This document shows, piece by piece, positions 23,599 to 35,984 of a stretch of DNA of 64,000 bases. The number at the start of each line of letters is the position of its first letter. The stretch's first letter is position 1. Position numbers and translations under genes: made by a program. The notes below the pieces were generated by a model. The model was not told where the DNA came from. It saw only the letters and a list, made by a program, of their open reading frames with translations, and ran no database searches. Origin of the DNA: Diploptera punctata (Eukaryota > Arthropoda > Insecta > Blattodea > Blaberidae). The stretch spans positions 1 through 64,000 of the forward strand of contig JASPKZ010007427.1 in NCBI GenBank assembly GCA_030220185.1, read 5' to 3'.

Positions 23599-26003
23599 CT
23601 ATATTTAATTACCAATTACAGAAATATATTTTATAATATATTTGGTTTTATTTGACATTGTTAATATTTTGGGATATTAAATACAGTAGGCCTATTTTTG
23701 TTAAAATTGTTAACAAGTACCATAGTTAAAATCTAGTATGTATATACCTGTTATATAAAACAAGTAATGAGATCCTAGGTCTAAATACAAGTATTTCTAG
23801 AGATAATTTCCAAAATGTGTTAATCTTAAATGCCATTTAGATAATCACTACCGGTAATATATCTGAGATCCAAGAAAATTTTCCTGTTATTTAACGTTAG
23901 AGCAGTGGGGATTATACTAAAATTGTATAATGGCCTAACGTATTATTATCATTCATTATAAGATCAAGTATTTATCTGAAAACATGTTCCAGAACAGAAC
24001 AGTCATTATATGTAATGCAGCAGTTTCTCTATTATTTTGATTTTATTATTTTAATTCTGTAATACTACTTTTCTTTAAATAATTATGTTTTGACGAGTCT
24101 TAATATTGTAGACTACACACATGTAGCACTAAAAATAATTCATGAAATAATTACAGATCAATGATAACATTTGATATAATATCAGCATATGCAAATCTAC
24201 GACACAGAAGTTACAAATTGTAAGAAATGCAAGTTACTAAACATACAACAATCCTTATGTAATATACACTAGTATTATTCTATGTTGATTTTGAAGTCTA
24301 TAATTTTAATTATTGATGAAATAACTTCAGCTAGTTATGAATAATTCACTTGTACTACTATATGCGTGTATTATGTGAGTTGTTGATCTGTACAATACAA
24401 TAAGTTTATATTACAAATTGATTTTTCTTTTCTTCAGAAATCAAACCATTTCTCCAATAAATCAGCTGCTCCTGGCTTTGGACAATGATTATATGAGTGT
24501 TGTTGGTCTTTCAGGGGTTAGGATATCAACAGTCCTAATATTGTCCACCGAGTCAGTTGTGCCATTGCAAGTTCTTGACTTCAAGTTACAACCCTAAAGA
24601 CTGGAAGGAAGTTCAATGGATTACACAAAGAATAATGATCCGGTGATGGTGTTGCAGAACAGTTCAAGTAACTTGAAATACTACTTCTCTTTAAAAGTGA
24701 AGCCTATTTGTAAATCAAATATGAAATTTTGTGACATCGTTGCTAGGTGACATGAAAGCAGCAATGACAGCAATATATTTAATAACTGAGTAATCATGAA
24801 GAACAATTTATGGCAAATTATAACATTTGCAACTATTAAGTCTAACAGTTATAAATATTTATACACATCAGTCTTAAACTTACAAAAGCTTAAAAAATAA
24901 CTCACCCTAGTTTACATTTCTCATTTTGTAAAATGTAACGTTGTTAGTTAGGTCATATAACTTTGTTATAATTTCTCTATAATTTTTTTTTATAATTGGG
25001 TTTGGAGATATAGATTTCAAGATGATACATATGTTGAAACAGATGTCCATGTTAATGTATTTCTGTCTTCTTTGTTACACACTTGCAGACAACATGTACA
25101 ATGAATCTTAAATCAGAATGTTGAAGGTTACTGAGAAGCTCTTCAGTTGTAGGAAGTGATGTAGGAATTAATTTAAAACTGATTATGATTAATGATTTCA
25201 TGTCATGGGGCTACTGATGTTTTACACAATATTTTAAGATACGCAGGTAAGTACTTCAGGATGTTCTTAATCTCAATTTAGTTGCATTATTTGAGAAAGA
25301 AAAATATAATTTTAACCGAGACAACAATGGTGTAAAGTGAAGGCTCGTCAAATCCCACTGTAGAGTAAATTGTTATTATATTTTTGTTCTATAATATTTT
25401 AATCAGTGATGATTGTGATGAATATGTGATAGAATATGTAAAGAATACGTAATAAAAATGATGTAATAAAAAAGTAATAAAGACAGGGGTTTCAAGTGTT
25501 ATAAAAAACACGGATTTTCGTAAGAAGTCAAATTGAAGCACTGGTTTTATCAGTGGTCAAATATCATAAAAAACACGGTTTTTCGTAAAAAATCACAAAT
25601 TTATGCACTGGTTTTAATAAAATAATATAATATTTTTAAAGTTTCATAATAATTATTGTCAAAACCAGTATATAGGAATTGTTTTGTAACTATAGAAATT
25701 GTTACTTTGTCTTTATGAAACATTTGAATGCACACATATAGATAAGTCCAATAAACACTTCAAGCCTGTGACTTAAAAAGTCCAGAATAATATTTATATT
25801 GTAGGGCAAAGTACTGTTTAGACGTTCGAGAGGCTTCTAGCACTTTCCAGGAAAATAACCCCCTCGCATGTAAAAAGTCACCTTCGATCATCCCGTATCT
25901 AGCAAAATACACAAACATAGACGACTTTACACATATAATTAATAGGACATTCTCACAATAAGATTATTACGTCGTCAAAGAAGAAGGAACTAGTACATTG
26001 TCT
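23599..26003. other. AT-rich gap without recognisable genes
   Basis: No open frame with family features on either strand. It holds one short tandem duplication (next entry). The rest looks like intergenic or intronic DNA. Confidence 0.6.
25497..25613. repeat. Two-copy tandem duplication (~63-bp period)
   Basis: 'ataaaaaacacgg' ... 'gcactggtttta' occurs twice, at 25500-25550 and 25564-25613, with small differences. Confidence 0.7.
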
Positions 26004-26715
26004 TGTATCAGGACATGATTCTTCCCGCAAGAGTTTTCGAGTATAATTGTTTTTTCAATTGATATTTTAACTAGGTGGACTCAGCCATCAGAGAAAATAA
26101 AATAATGCATTTTAAATAATAGTTCCAATACCATTATTGAACTTTTATGGTATTTCTGGAACTTAAAAATTATTATTGTTGTGACTTTAAAATTCAGCTC
26201 ATCAAGCATATTATATCTTAGTAATATTTTGCATACAACAACAATTGACTCTTTCCTTGGTCAGGAACAGAGTACTTAAAAAATAAGCGCTCTCTCAGAT
26301 ATATAAAAATATCATCACCTTAAGTGTGCATTCTGATAAGTATTCATTCGTATAAGTTACATTTTAGGTTAAGATTTTAAATTATAGCAGAGGGTTTACG
26401 TTAAACTGTTTTGTAACTCTTCAAAACTATTATAATAAAGTTGTTATTTTGGAACGGTGCTGTTTTTGTTGTAACAGTTAACAGGATCCACGTAGAGAAC
26501 AAGGCCTCAGTCATATGCTCAGCGCTGCATCCCAGGAGGAAATTAGTCTCTCCTGCCTGCTTTCATTCCCTTAGGCATCCGCTCGGCCTGTCCATATGTA
26601 TACATACATATATATATATATATATATAGATATGTAAATTCCAACTTTAAAACTTACTTGATAGTGACTATTTATCCTTATTAAAAATGCTACCTAAAAC
26701 TTAATAACCCTTCTA
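26004..26715 (+). repeat. Dispersed repeat R1, copy 1
   Basis: About 700 bp running from 'caggacatgattcttcccgc' through 'aggtggactcagccatcag', 'caacaacaattgact' and 'cagcgctgcatcccaggagg' to a (TA)n run at 26609 and 'gctacctaaaactta'. Two more copies lie at 55981-56645 and 56653-57644. No coding capacity and no clear terminal inverted repeats are visible. It could be an internal piece or LTR of an unidentified element. Confidence 0.8.
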
Positions 26716-28500
26716 TTTATAAAAATGATACTGTAATAATTTTAAAATATTTTAGGTTTCTATGTGATTTATTGTTATACATATATTTCTTAATTAGCTT
26801 GGTGTTCATAACATGCAACTAATATAAACTATTCAAACTAATGGTCAGTAACTTTAAAATGTGCAGTACAATTTAAAATATTTTACTAGAACTGATTCCC
26901 TGTCTCAATAAAATAATTAGTGAACATTTGAGAGATGCTGTAGAATGTTACGCTGTATGAAATTATAAAATGATTAAATGTGAAGATCACACCAACCCAG
27001 GCATAATAATTAAAATAATTAATAAAATTTAAGATCATCTTATTTAAAATATTGTATTCACATGATTATGGAAAAGAACCAGGATGTTAGACCCTGATTC
27101 ATATCTTAATATCATTCAACTACCAGTAAACATATTGTTTGCAGGAGTTGTGTAAATAATAAAAATATTTGAGTGTGTAAATTAATTGTATAAAGAATTA
27201 TATAAGAATTATGTAAGAACCTTTGAAACATGCCCTCAGAGTACGCAAACGCGGTCATGGCTTCTATTTTGAAAGTAAAAAAAAATAGTATATATACCGA
27301 CAAAAATTGTGAATCGCGACTCATGGTTCAGTGGAGAGGCCTGGACAAGAGCTTTGAGATTTACATCATTTTGGATATGAGATATTCCAGATGTTTTTGA
27401 AAGTAACAAGACTCGAATTTTTCTGTTGTAAAATAAAACTTACGCACACAGCAAAAATAAATATATTAAAGCTGATAGACATTAAACTTCAAACTACTTG
27501 CTAACTTGATACTCTAATCTAAAAGCATTGAATATTAAATCTGATAGATTTTTGTTTGGTAGAATCATCTACTAGGAGATTTAATTCATAAGTAATTGCA
27601 TTGAAACTTGTTATATAAAGTACGAAGAATATTCATGTTTCAGAGTTCTATCATAATTTTGTGTTACTGATATAAAGGGAGTAGCTAAATATCATAGCTA
27701 TCTCATAAAATAAATGTGACGTGGAATTTCAATCATATTTCTTCTTTCTTGCCTATAAGTTACATCAGTACATGACCAATCGCCCTCAGCAATCCTACAC
27801 CGATAACCATCTTCCTCTCATATTCCTAAGATATGACCAAGCAGTCTTGTGCAAATAACTAGAATCTCCGCTCGGCCTAGTTATATGCAGTTATTATAAA
27901 CCTATAAATTAAGCTAATACCTAATTGTTATGAATACATAGTCTTTTATATAGATGTTTAATTGTTTTATAGATTATTTTAATTATTCAAGCAAAGTCTG
28001 TTGAAATAGAGTTTAGACATGATATAGTTCAGAGCAAAGTTTTGCTTAAGCTAACTGTAAACATCCCTACATTTAGTTCATTGGAATGTTAGTGAGTACA
28101 GTTAGGGTAACTAGAGGTCAAATTGAGTATATAACACTTGAGAAGTGAGGGTCTCGTGTCTGTTGATGTGTGACAACCAGAGGTGTTGATGGGTGAGTAA
28201 GCTACATTTTTCTTAATATGTATTCTGTACTTTTATGACATGAATCAAGTACAATTAACATTTTTGATATTAAATTTTCAAAAAGGGATATAACATTTTT
28301 AATCATGTAGATTAGGTTAGAATTATAAATTCCACAACTCCCTCTTCTCAACCCCCCAAGGAAGTACTGTAGTTTTTAATATAGGCTTAGATTAGATTTA
28401 GGGCTAGAATACTTAGGGTTTCTAATTACTTATACTTTAGTAATAAAATAGTTTAAAATAAGACTCCATTTGTTTATTTCAAAACATGTATACTGTACAT
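26716..28500. other. AT-rich gap without recognisable genes
   Basis: No supported gene, RNA or repeat boundary. The last few hundred bases (from about 28130) may be 5' LTR of element B, but no second LTR copy was found to prove it. Confidence 0.5.
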
Positions 28501-28622
28501 CCTCATATTAACGCTCGGCTAGAAAAACGCTACCAGATTTTCCAAGTCCCGAAGGTCCTTTAAGCCTAAGAAATCCAGTTGGGGTTATAATACTAATATT
28601 AAAACATCTGGGTTTATGACAC

Positions 28623-28640
28623 TGGTGGCAGAGCGTTGGA
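28623..28640 (+). other. Element B primer-binding-site candidate
   Basis: TGGTGGCAGAGCGTTGGA follows 'tttatgacac' and matches the position and style of the primer sites of elements C (35967) and E (49851). Downstream 'aaacgaaccc' is also shared by the three leaders. 28641-29155 is leader. Confidence 0.5.
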
Positions 28641-29155
28641 ATATCGAAAAAATATTTTTTTCGGAATGAAACGAACCCCAAATTAATCACGTTTGTATAG
28701 AAACATTTGAAACTTCACCACATACGGCGGGAAATTTAAATGTTTAATCGACTTTAAATAACAAGAGATATCAATTTAATTGCAACACATATTACGTTTT
28801 TTTTTCAGTGGAAATTTTTTTGCTTAATTAATTTTATTTTCAGAATTATAATTTACTTTAAGTGTTTTATTGGTTTCCAGGGTAGTTGTTAAATATATGC
28901 ACTTATTTAATTAAAGTGTTTGCAGGTTAATAGTAAATATATATACATATATATGTTTTCTTTTTATTTTATCGTGATCTTTAGCATATCTTAATAGTTC
29001 AATAGTGCTCTTAATTTTCGAAGGAAACACAATTATAAATTAAATTATTGTGCCAGGTATACCTCACATAAATTGTCTTTGTGCTCGTATTCTTTAATAA
29101 AAGGAAATATCTTTCCGTTTATTTCTTGGTAGCTAAAAATAAAAAAAATACTAGG

Positions 29156-30070
29156 ATGAACCAGCAAATGGACGATTTAGCCAAGGCTATGCAGGAATTA
29201 TCAGCTAGGATAATTGCTCAAGAAGCAATGCAGAGTCAGGTCCAGAATCAATTAGTTGCGGTGGCGGCGTCCATACCCGCACGCATACCGCCGCCTCCGA
29301 CGAACGAAGGTTCGGCTCGGGGGGGGGCCACAATGGTGGAATAAATACCCATGTGGGATGGATCTTCATTGAGCATGTCTATAGAGTCATTTTTAGAGAT
29401 TATTCATACGTGGGCCACCTTTAATTAGTGGGATGATGCAGAGCGAACTATGATATTGAAAGCAAGACTAGCGGGCGCTGCGAAAACATTTATAGCTGGA
29501 GATGCTAGATTACAAGAGGCAAATTATGACACGTTGGCTAGGAGACTCAATGAGCGATTTTCAACAAGCAACCCTGCGAGGTATGCTGCAAAATTAGCGG
29601 ACGTTAGACAAGGACAGAACGAATCAGTGCAGGAGTATGCTGACAGATGACTTGAATTAGGGAGAATGTCCACTCCTCACAAAGTGGAACTAGCGGCTCA
29701 GGCGATCGTAAATGAGGAAGCAGATAATCGAACCTTAATATCCTTCCTCCGCGGATTAAATGAAAGAATGAGGAGACATGTGAAAATCTCATCCCCGCCT
29801 ACCGTAGAAGCGGCTCTCCAAGTAGCCCTTAAATTAGAAGATATCGATCTAGAGGAGGCAAATATCAACAACACAGGAGCCGGCACCCGCGTTTGTTGCG
29901 AAAAGTCTGGTCACAAGACAGTAGGATGTGCGGCCAGTACACCATCACGGGATGGTCCGGCCCAAAGAAATGCACAAGCTATGAATTACCCCCTCAAAGA
30001 GAGATGCAATTACTGCAAAAAACCAGGACACACTTTCCGAAACCGAGAAGGTATAGAAAGGGAAACCTAG
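29156..30070 (+). pseudogene. Element B gag with in-frame stops
   Basis: ATG 29156 starts a frame with a Gln-rich helical N-terminus, a Pro-rich linker ('ARIPPPP') and a capsid region ('ARLAGAAKTFIAGDARLQEA', 'LARRLNERFST', 'FLRGLNERMRRH'). A zinc-knuckle area near 30000 follows ('CNYCKKPGHTFRNRE', final Cys missing). Stops fall at 29342 (TAA), about 29425 (TAG) and 29648 (TGA), and the frame ends at 30070. The capsid is clearly homologous to those of elements C and E. The upstream knuckle-like 'CCEKSGHKTVGC' is also degraded. Confidence 0.8.
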
Positions 30071-30071
30071 T

Positions 30072-31712
30072 AAGGTCACCTTGGATGACGAGGGCCTGGC
30101 CTATTGGCAAGATAAAGGCTCTCCCCTCCTGGTCATCCCTAAAACCATAATCGAATCAATACTTAAAACCCATCACGATCTGGTGACGTCTGGTCACCAA
30201 GTCGAGAATCGAACCTTGGCTCTCCTGAAAGGAAAATATTACTGGGAGACCTTGGTGAAATATGTAAAAGACTACATCAAGAAGTGTAGGTCTTGCGCCA
30301 TTATGAAACGCGGGGAGTTGGCCCCCGCACCTCTAGGAGATTTGTCGGAAGCATCATTTCCGTTTCACATAACATCAATTGATTTATGTGGACCCTACCC
30401 GACCACCCCTCGAGGAAATAAGTACCTCCTTACTTTTATTTGTCATTTTTCGAGACGGCCCGAGGCCATACCGATACCATCACAAGATGCTGAAACCGTG
30501 GCTCATGCACTTATGACCCACATCTTTACGAGGTACGGGTGTTCTAAGATTCTGACGTCAGAAAGAGGGACTCAATTCTTATCAGATTTGTTTAAGCAAA
30601 TGAGTAAGATGCTGGGAATCAAAAGGATTCTATCTATAGCGTACCACCCTATGTCTCAAGGAAAGATCGAACGTTTTCACCATGGTCTAAACCAGACCAT
30701 GAATCATTACGTGAACAAAAAGCAAAATGACTGGAACCAATATGTGGACTATAGTTTAATGGCGGAGAAGTTTCCCCCATTCTGTTACACTTCACACTTT
30801 GTATTATTCGGAAGAGAAAATTCTGTTCCTACAACAAATGATCTAACGGCTTGGATAAAACAAAATAGAAATCCAACCCCGGATACGGTCGAATGGCATA
30901 TAACAGAATTAGCTACAGCCCTAAAGGACGCCCACGCGACGGTGAGGAGGAAGAACATAGAAGGTCGGGAAAAGCAGAAAAAATATTATAATCGCGGGAA
31001 GCGCTTACGAGAATTCGACGAAGGCTCTTGGATATTATTGAAAAACATGACGATAGATTCCAAGGGATGTAAAAAGTTTTCCCCTCAATACTCAGGACCC
31101 TACCAGGTAAAACAAAGACTAAGTGATTTTAATTACATTATACTAACGGAATACCAGAAGGAGGTTACGGTAAACGTAAATCGAATGAAGAGGATGCACT
31201 ATGATCCCGGCATACCTTTATCCATCCTCGGAACCTCAGGAAAATCACGCGAGGATCCCCTCCCGACACTACCCCCACCACTGGTTTCCAATTCTCTCAA
31301 TTCACGTTCTGAAGGAGGCTATGCCGACTCAAAATCTTCCGAAATCGATATACCCGACCCAAATGACCCGCCTAGGGAACCAAATCACCCTTTACCTAGG
31401 ATCGTAGACCCGCCTAGACCCATGGACTCTCTTCAAGGAACACCCCGGGAGGAGGAAGAAGTAGAAGGCAGGGAATTAATCAATTCATCAGACTCAGACA
31501 AGGAACCCTTTTTAGGCTTTGATTCGAGCCCTGTAAACTCACAAGACGCACGGCCGAGATATTCACTAAGACAACGACCGGTACAAAGACCACCAAAACT
31601 GAGCTCGACTATTTCTTTTTGCAGTTGTGAGCCTCCTGGTAAGCTTCCTAAGCACATCAGAAACCGAGACTCAAGTAATAAACGGCCCACCGATCGAACC
31701 GACTCTGGATAA
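30072..31712 (+). CDS. Element B integrase, uninterrupted 5'-fused frame (partial pol)
   Basis: A frame of about 543 codons with no stop holds a complete errantivirus-type integrase. It has the HHCC zinc domain ('KTHHDLVTSGHQ' ... 'CRSCAIMK'), catalytic core positions 'SIDLCGPYP' (Asp), 'LTSERGTQF' and 'SQGKIERFHH' (Glu), a GPY-type block 'FSPQYSGPYQV' near 31085, and a long acidic, Pro-rich tail. In 'SERG' the expected second catalytic Asp is Glu, which should impair catalysis. No ATG opens the frame before 30303, so it is a piece of Pol, joined directly to the end of gag. Protease, RT and RNase H have been deleted at about 30071. The openness contrasts with the stop-laden gag. Confidence 0.8.
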   Translation, partial: KVTLDDEGLAYWQDKGSPLLVIPKTIIESILKTHHDLVTSGHQVENRTLALLKGKYYWETLVKYVKDYIKKCRSCAIMKRGELAPAPLGDLSEASFPFHITSIDLCGPYPTTPRGNKYLLTFICHFSRRPEAIPIPSQDAETVAHALMTHIFTRYGCSKILTSERGTQFLSDLFKQMSKMLGIKRILSIAYHPMSQGKIERFHHGLNQTMNHYVNKKQNDWNQYVDYSLMAEKFPPFCYTSHFVLFGRENSVPTTNDLTAWIKQNRNPTPDTVEWHITELATALKDAHATVRRKNIEGREKQKKYYNRGKRLREFDEGSWILLKNMTIDSKGCKKFSPQYSGPYQVKQRLSDFNYIILTEYQKEVTVNVNRMKRMHYDPGIPLSILGTSGKSREDPLPTLPPPLVSNSLNSRSEGGYADSKSSEIDIPDPNDPPREPNHPLPRIVDPPRPMDSLQGTPREEEEVEGRELINSSDSDKEPFLGFDSSPVNSQDARPRYSLRQRPVQRPPKLSSTISFCSCEPPGKLPKHIRNRDSSNKRPTDRTDSG

Positions 31713-31949
31713 AGGAATAGTATTCCTTTACGAGATGGATGTACTAATCACTGGCACTTTCTGGAATATCGTATTCTCTCTAGATATAAAATACTATCGG
31801 AATTTTAATGATAGGGCAGGAATACATAAACGGAACATCATAAATTCAAAACGATTAATGGAATGGAAGGGGAATATAACTCTCCAAGAAGTACATCAGA
31901 TAAAGGTTGCTCTTGATTCAGTGAAAGATAGGATTACAGCCCTCAGTCC
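31627..31949 (+). pseudogene. Element B env, N-terminal part
   Basis: Overlaps the end of the integrase frame by about 86 bp in another frame. The homologous start in element C is ATG (45003); here the codon is GTG. The piece covers the signal-like start, 'LDKGIVFLYEMDVLITG' and a helical run, and is cut at 31949 by a 2.4-kb insertion. It resumes at 34386. Confidence 0.75.
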
Positions 31950-34376
31950 ACCCCAGGCCAACGCAAATGGAAGAGAGTGATGCCAGGCCTAGTTTTTTCT
32001 GCCAACGCTTGGAGGCGCTTCAGTCGCTATGTCGAAAAGCAAATTCGTCTACAGTGACAGTGCAGCCAACAGACCCCTGAATTAAATATTTTTTTATTAT
32101 TTGAAATGAGCTGACCTACTCTTAATTTAAGTATAAACATTATCTTGATAAAACGTTTGTTTAAACTATTCCATGTAATATTAGCTTTGAATAATTTTTA
32201 TACCTAGTTTATTTTATTTATATCATAATAAACTGTATATTTTATTCTATTATGTTGGTTGCGTATTTTAAAATGTAGGAGCATCGTGCATCAAGTTTTG
32301 TTTGTTTAATTAGAAGGAATTAATTTTCTGTTAAAAGAATATTTTCTAGTAAGTATTATTAATACGTAAATACATTAAAATAAATATTAAAATATTATGA
32401 ATTGGCTCATGTTTCCATTAGTCACGGAGTTTTTAAAATTCCTTAAATTACTTTTACGGAATTATTAGGTTATGGTTTTGTTTTTTTTACATTTCCTACT
32501 TTTATAAAAAAATTCTAATGCTTGTTAAAGTTCTTAATATTTTTCCTGCGCATAATACAAGATTCTTATGCGACTGTTCCATTACTTACGTGGTCAAGTG
32601 GAATGATTGTTAGCCTATATAGTGCATGCAGAAATTTTAGGGGGCAAACATGCTTTTGTATAATGTTAGAAATAATACTATTTTAAGTAACTTATTTTTT
32701 TTAGTGATAGGTACATTAATGCCATATCTTTGACGTAATTATATTGAATTATTATTCTTCATCTAGCCACCTGTCGTTATTCTGGGATCAAGTTTTGGAT
32801 AAGATTCTCTATCTATCTTGGTTATTCCATGTCTACTCTTCCATAATTTCCATCCATTGAATTACCCTTTTCTAGACATTCTCCTTAACTTGTTCTTCAG
32901 ACCTTGTCTATATCTTGGTCAACCTCTGAAAGGCGGTGTTAATAGAGCGAGTAAAGTTACATAAGACATAGTAAAGCCATAATAGATAACCGTCTGTTAT
33001 CGAAGGATAACCATATATTGAATTTATATATATATATTGTAACTTGAACCCCAGAATGTGTACTTGAGACTGAAAACATTACATTAATTAAAACTTAAAA
33101 AAAACAATGAAGGAATATTTAATTATAAGTGCAGTACTTGTTTTATAATTTTTTTATTTCAGCAAAAGAACTGATATTTTTAGATAGGAGAATGTTTATT
33201 TTCTACCAGTTCTTTTATAGCTTATTTTATGGTTGTTCTGTTGAAATAATACGTAGGATTTCTGTATTTTTTCATGTTCATATAACTGTAGTATGTTTAT
33301 AAAGATTCAAAAACTATGTAGTGTCCATTACAGTATGTACTTTGTATAACTTTTTTTTTCTTTCTATTCAGATCTGCAAATGTCCAGTAATGCTGCTCTT
33401 AACCTCCATCTGGAAAGGGGTCATTGATAACTGAATTCACCACCAATACAGTGAAATGAATGGTTTATTGTGATTTAATGCATTGTTTGATTGAGATTAT
33501 CATATGTTAAGAACAGTAAGATACCTGTAATTTTTAATTACCTTTTTTGTAAGGGATCAAATTTTGTTGGTAAAATATGTAGGGAAAGAAATTAAAAAAT
33601 CTCAATGCATTAATTCTTCATAATTACTTAAATTCTCTTATTGTTTATTATTATTATTCTGTTCATATGTCTAAAATAAATAAATGATTATTAAATGATA
33701 TCTCTATTTTTATTTGAACCTTTCCTTGATAATCAGGGTCATCCTTTCTTTAATTCTAAGAAAATGTAATGCAAAAATTAATGTTATTTCTAAGAAAATT
33801 TTGAACAAAAAAAACAGTTTAAATGAATACTTTAAAAGAATTAATTGAATTATAAAATATTTTTCCAGTTTTCTAAAACTAATCAACTGTTTTACTGATG
33901 TTAGGAATATATTCCATGTATTGAATAAAGAGTAAGTTGAGGGTCTTTGGAAATTGAGATGAAGTTCTGAATTGATATATTCATAACACTGTGAGGTTTT
34001 ATTTAATAATAATTACTCAAATTTTACAGCTTGCCTCATACTTTTGTAAAACAGAGGACCAGTTTCGAAAGAAGTTTCCCTTTCGAAACTAGTTCTGAGT
34101 TGTTCAATAATATGAGGTGAGCTGTAAAATCTGATTGATTAATATTATTCCAGGAATTATTAAAAATGTGGTATTACAAACGCCGAAAGTGACGACTGAG
34201 CCACCGGGGTCAACACCGATTAGTTATACTTTTATCGATAGATGGCGCAAATTGTTTTGCCGATAATACAGTAAACTGTAGTCGGTTAGTGTTTTCTGCC
34301 AACGCTTGAGGTCTCTGGAGTCTAGGCATCACTGAATAACATTGGCGCTGGTCATCTCTATCGTGGGTTATCTCTG
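31950..34376. mobile_element. Unclassified 2.4-kb insertion with 9-bp target duplication
   Basis: 'CCTCAGTCC' occurs on both sides (31941-31949 and 34377-34385), and joining the flanks gives the same order as element C env. Near the ends are inverted similarities: left 'CCAACGCAAATG' ... 'AGTGATGCC' (from 31958), right complement 'CCAGCGCCAATG' ... 'AGTGATGCC' (from 34351). The motif 'ctgccaacgcttg' also occurs in direct orientation near both ends. The interior is AT-rich with no transposase that I can recognise. It is probably a non-autonomous DNA transposon. A foldback sits inside at 34021-34130. Confidence 0.6.
34021..34130. repeat. Imperfect foldback inside the 2.4-kb insertion
   Basis: Arms of about 50 bp pair 'attttacagcttgcctcata' ... 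'agtttcgaaag' with 'ctttcgaaact' ... 'tatgaggtgagctgtaaaat'. Confidence 0.7.
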
Positions 34377-34385
34377 CCTCAGTCC

Positions 34386-35456
34386 TTTACTGGCCCCCAA
34401 GAGAGAAAAAAGAGGACTGCTCTTTGGCGTAGCCTCGGACGAAGATATAGAATACTAATTCATAGCATGAACGACCAGGTATCTTATATTAAGGACCTGG
34501 ACGGACGAGTGAAAAATAACACTCGGAATATAAAAAGCCTATTAACTATAATATATATCAGTTGCAAAGAAAACTTGCAAGTACAACAGTCCATGGCAGG
34601 ACAACTACGTGAAGTAGCATCAGATCTCTCGATATACAAGGAGATGAGCCACGAACTAAGAGAACTAGAATTCCTGGCGGTTCAACTCCAGCAGGATATT
34701 AAGGTTACAGGAAGGAACTCATGTCGTCTCAAATGGACGACTCGCCCCTGCTCTAATGCCACCAACAAAACTATGTAACGTAATATGGCAGATCACGTCA
34801 CTGGTACCAGATGGTACATCTTTAATAGTGGACCCCTCGTACAAGAACGTGTATCTCTATTATGATACAATCGTTGCCCAGGCTTATGCCACGTCTAACG
34901 ACATTATAATTATAGCAAAGTGCCCCTGAAAGGATCTGATTTAATTATGAGCCTATAATCTATACATCCTCTACCTACTTATCATGAAGTAGTAAAAGGA
35001 TTTATTCAATTAGAGGGAGAAACTAAATATTTTGCAGTTTCTACAACGAATCAATTTTATGCACTTTTAGACCACCCTACCCTTAGTTCATGCAAAAACG
35101 GCATTATTACCATATGTACTATAACTCAACCGTTGTATCTACAACATATACCATCCTGTCTCAGCGCACTCTACTTTAAAAAAATAGAGGATGTACATAG
35201 ACTATGTTCAAAGGTTATTTTGCCTCAGGATTCTTTCCCTGTGTGGATAAGGAATTCTAAACAATACAGCTGGATATACTCTATGTCCAAACCCGCAAAG
35301 ATCACGACCAGCTACCCCATCTCGGATGGACCTACTAAGACAGTCCAAACTCTGAGAGACACCGGAGTAATAAGCCCCGGATCGGAATGTGGAATCTACA
35401 CGGAAGATTTTGCGCTAATCCCCAATACTCAAAAAAATATAGTTAATAGGATTTGT
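34386..35456 (+). pseudogene. Element B env, central part, 3' truncated
   Basis: Continues element B env with a basic cleavage-like 'REKRG' followed by 'LLFGVASDED'. Open helical pieces follow (34467-34778), then a distal domain (35133-35459) parallel to element C env at 45436-46081 and 47233-47560. Stops and shifts occur near 34455, 34775 and 34930. The match to C stops at about 35456, before the membrane anchor. Confidence 0.75.
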
Positions 35457-35459
35457 TAA

Positions 35460-35651
35460 TTCATTAAATAATACTGAGTAATTATTATTAAGCTCTCAGT
35501 TCCATCTTCTTTAACTAACGTGTAACGATATATTATATTTTATATTATTTTGTGTGTGTTATTTTCAGGTATAAATTAATTGTACTGAATGTTAATTATA
35601 ATTAGGTTTGTTGGGTATAATTCGGGAGGCATTGTAATTGTATTTTTTTGG

Positions 35652-35689
<38 letters not shown>

Positions 35690-35965
35690 TTATTAAATGT
35701 TATTTTAAATTCTAACTAATTTCTGAGACGGCAACCCCGTCTACATTCCTAAACACTTACCACCACTTGGGCTAAAACCGACAACACTGTTATCGGGGTT
35801 TTCTCACCTAGCGGTAGCCACCCCGCTACTTTAGATAACCTTGAGAAAACTGAGTCTCTGCCGGCTACAATTACTATAATAGACTTCAAAACCTAAAGTC
35901 TCAAGCTACCACATAAAATATTAATTGATAGAGATAATTAAGTTAAGCCAACCGAAATTATAACA
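35460..35965 (+). repeat. Probable element C 5' LTR (start uncertain)
   Basis: Ends at 'aaattataaca' just before the primer site at 35967. A candidate start is TGTAACGATATATTA near 35521. A (TA)n run lies at about 35656-35692. I found no second copy in the window, so the left boundary is a guess. Confidence 0.4.
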
Positions 35966-35966
35966 G

Positions 35967-35984
35967 TGGTGGCAGCGGTGGCAT
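35967..35984 (+). other. Element C primer-binding-site candidate
   Basis: TGGTGGCAGCGGTGGCAT, placed as expected after an LTR-like end and similar to the element B site. 35985-36528 is leader. Confidence 0.55.

Noticed and set aside
23599..28500. A host gene in the longest non-repeat stretch
   Set aside because: No open frame over 90 codons with recognisable features, no splice-linked conserved exons that I could see, and AT content typical of intergenic DNA.
30072..31712. Host gene made from integrase
   Set aside because: No ATG at the domain start, no promoter, and gag directly abuts. I keep it as an element fragment and list co-option only as a hypothesis.
32760..32945. Minus-strand LINE C-terminus ('RGRPRYRQGLKNKLRRMSRKG')
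   Set aside because: Only one short block resembles the family and stops surround it; too weak to annotate.
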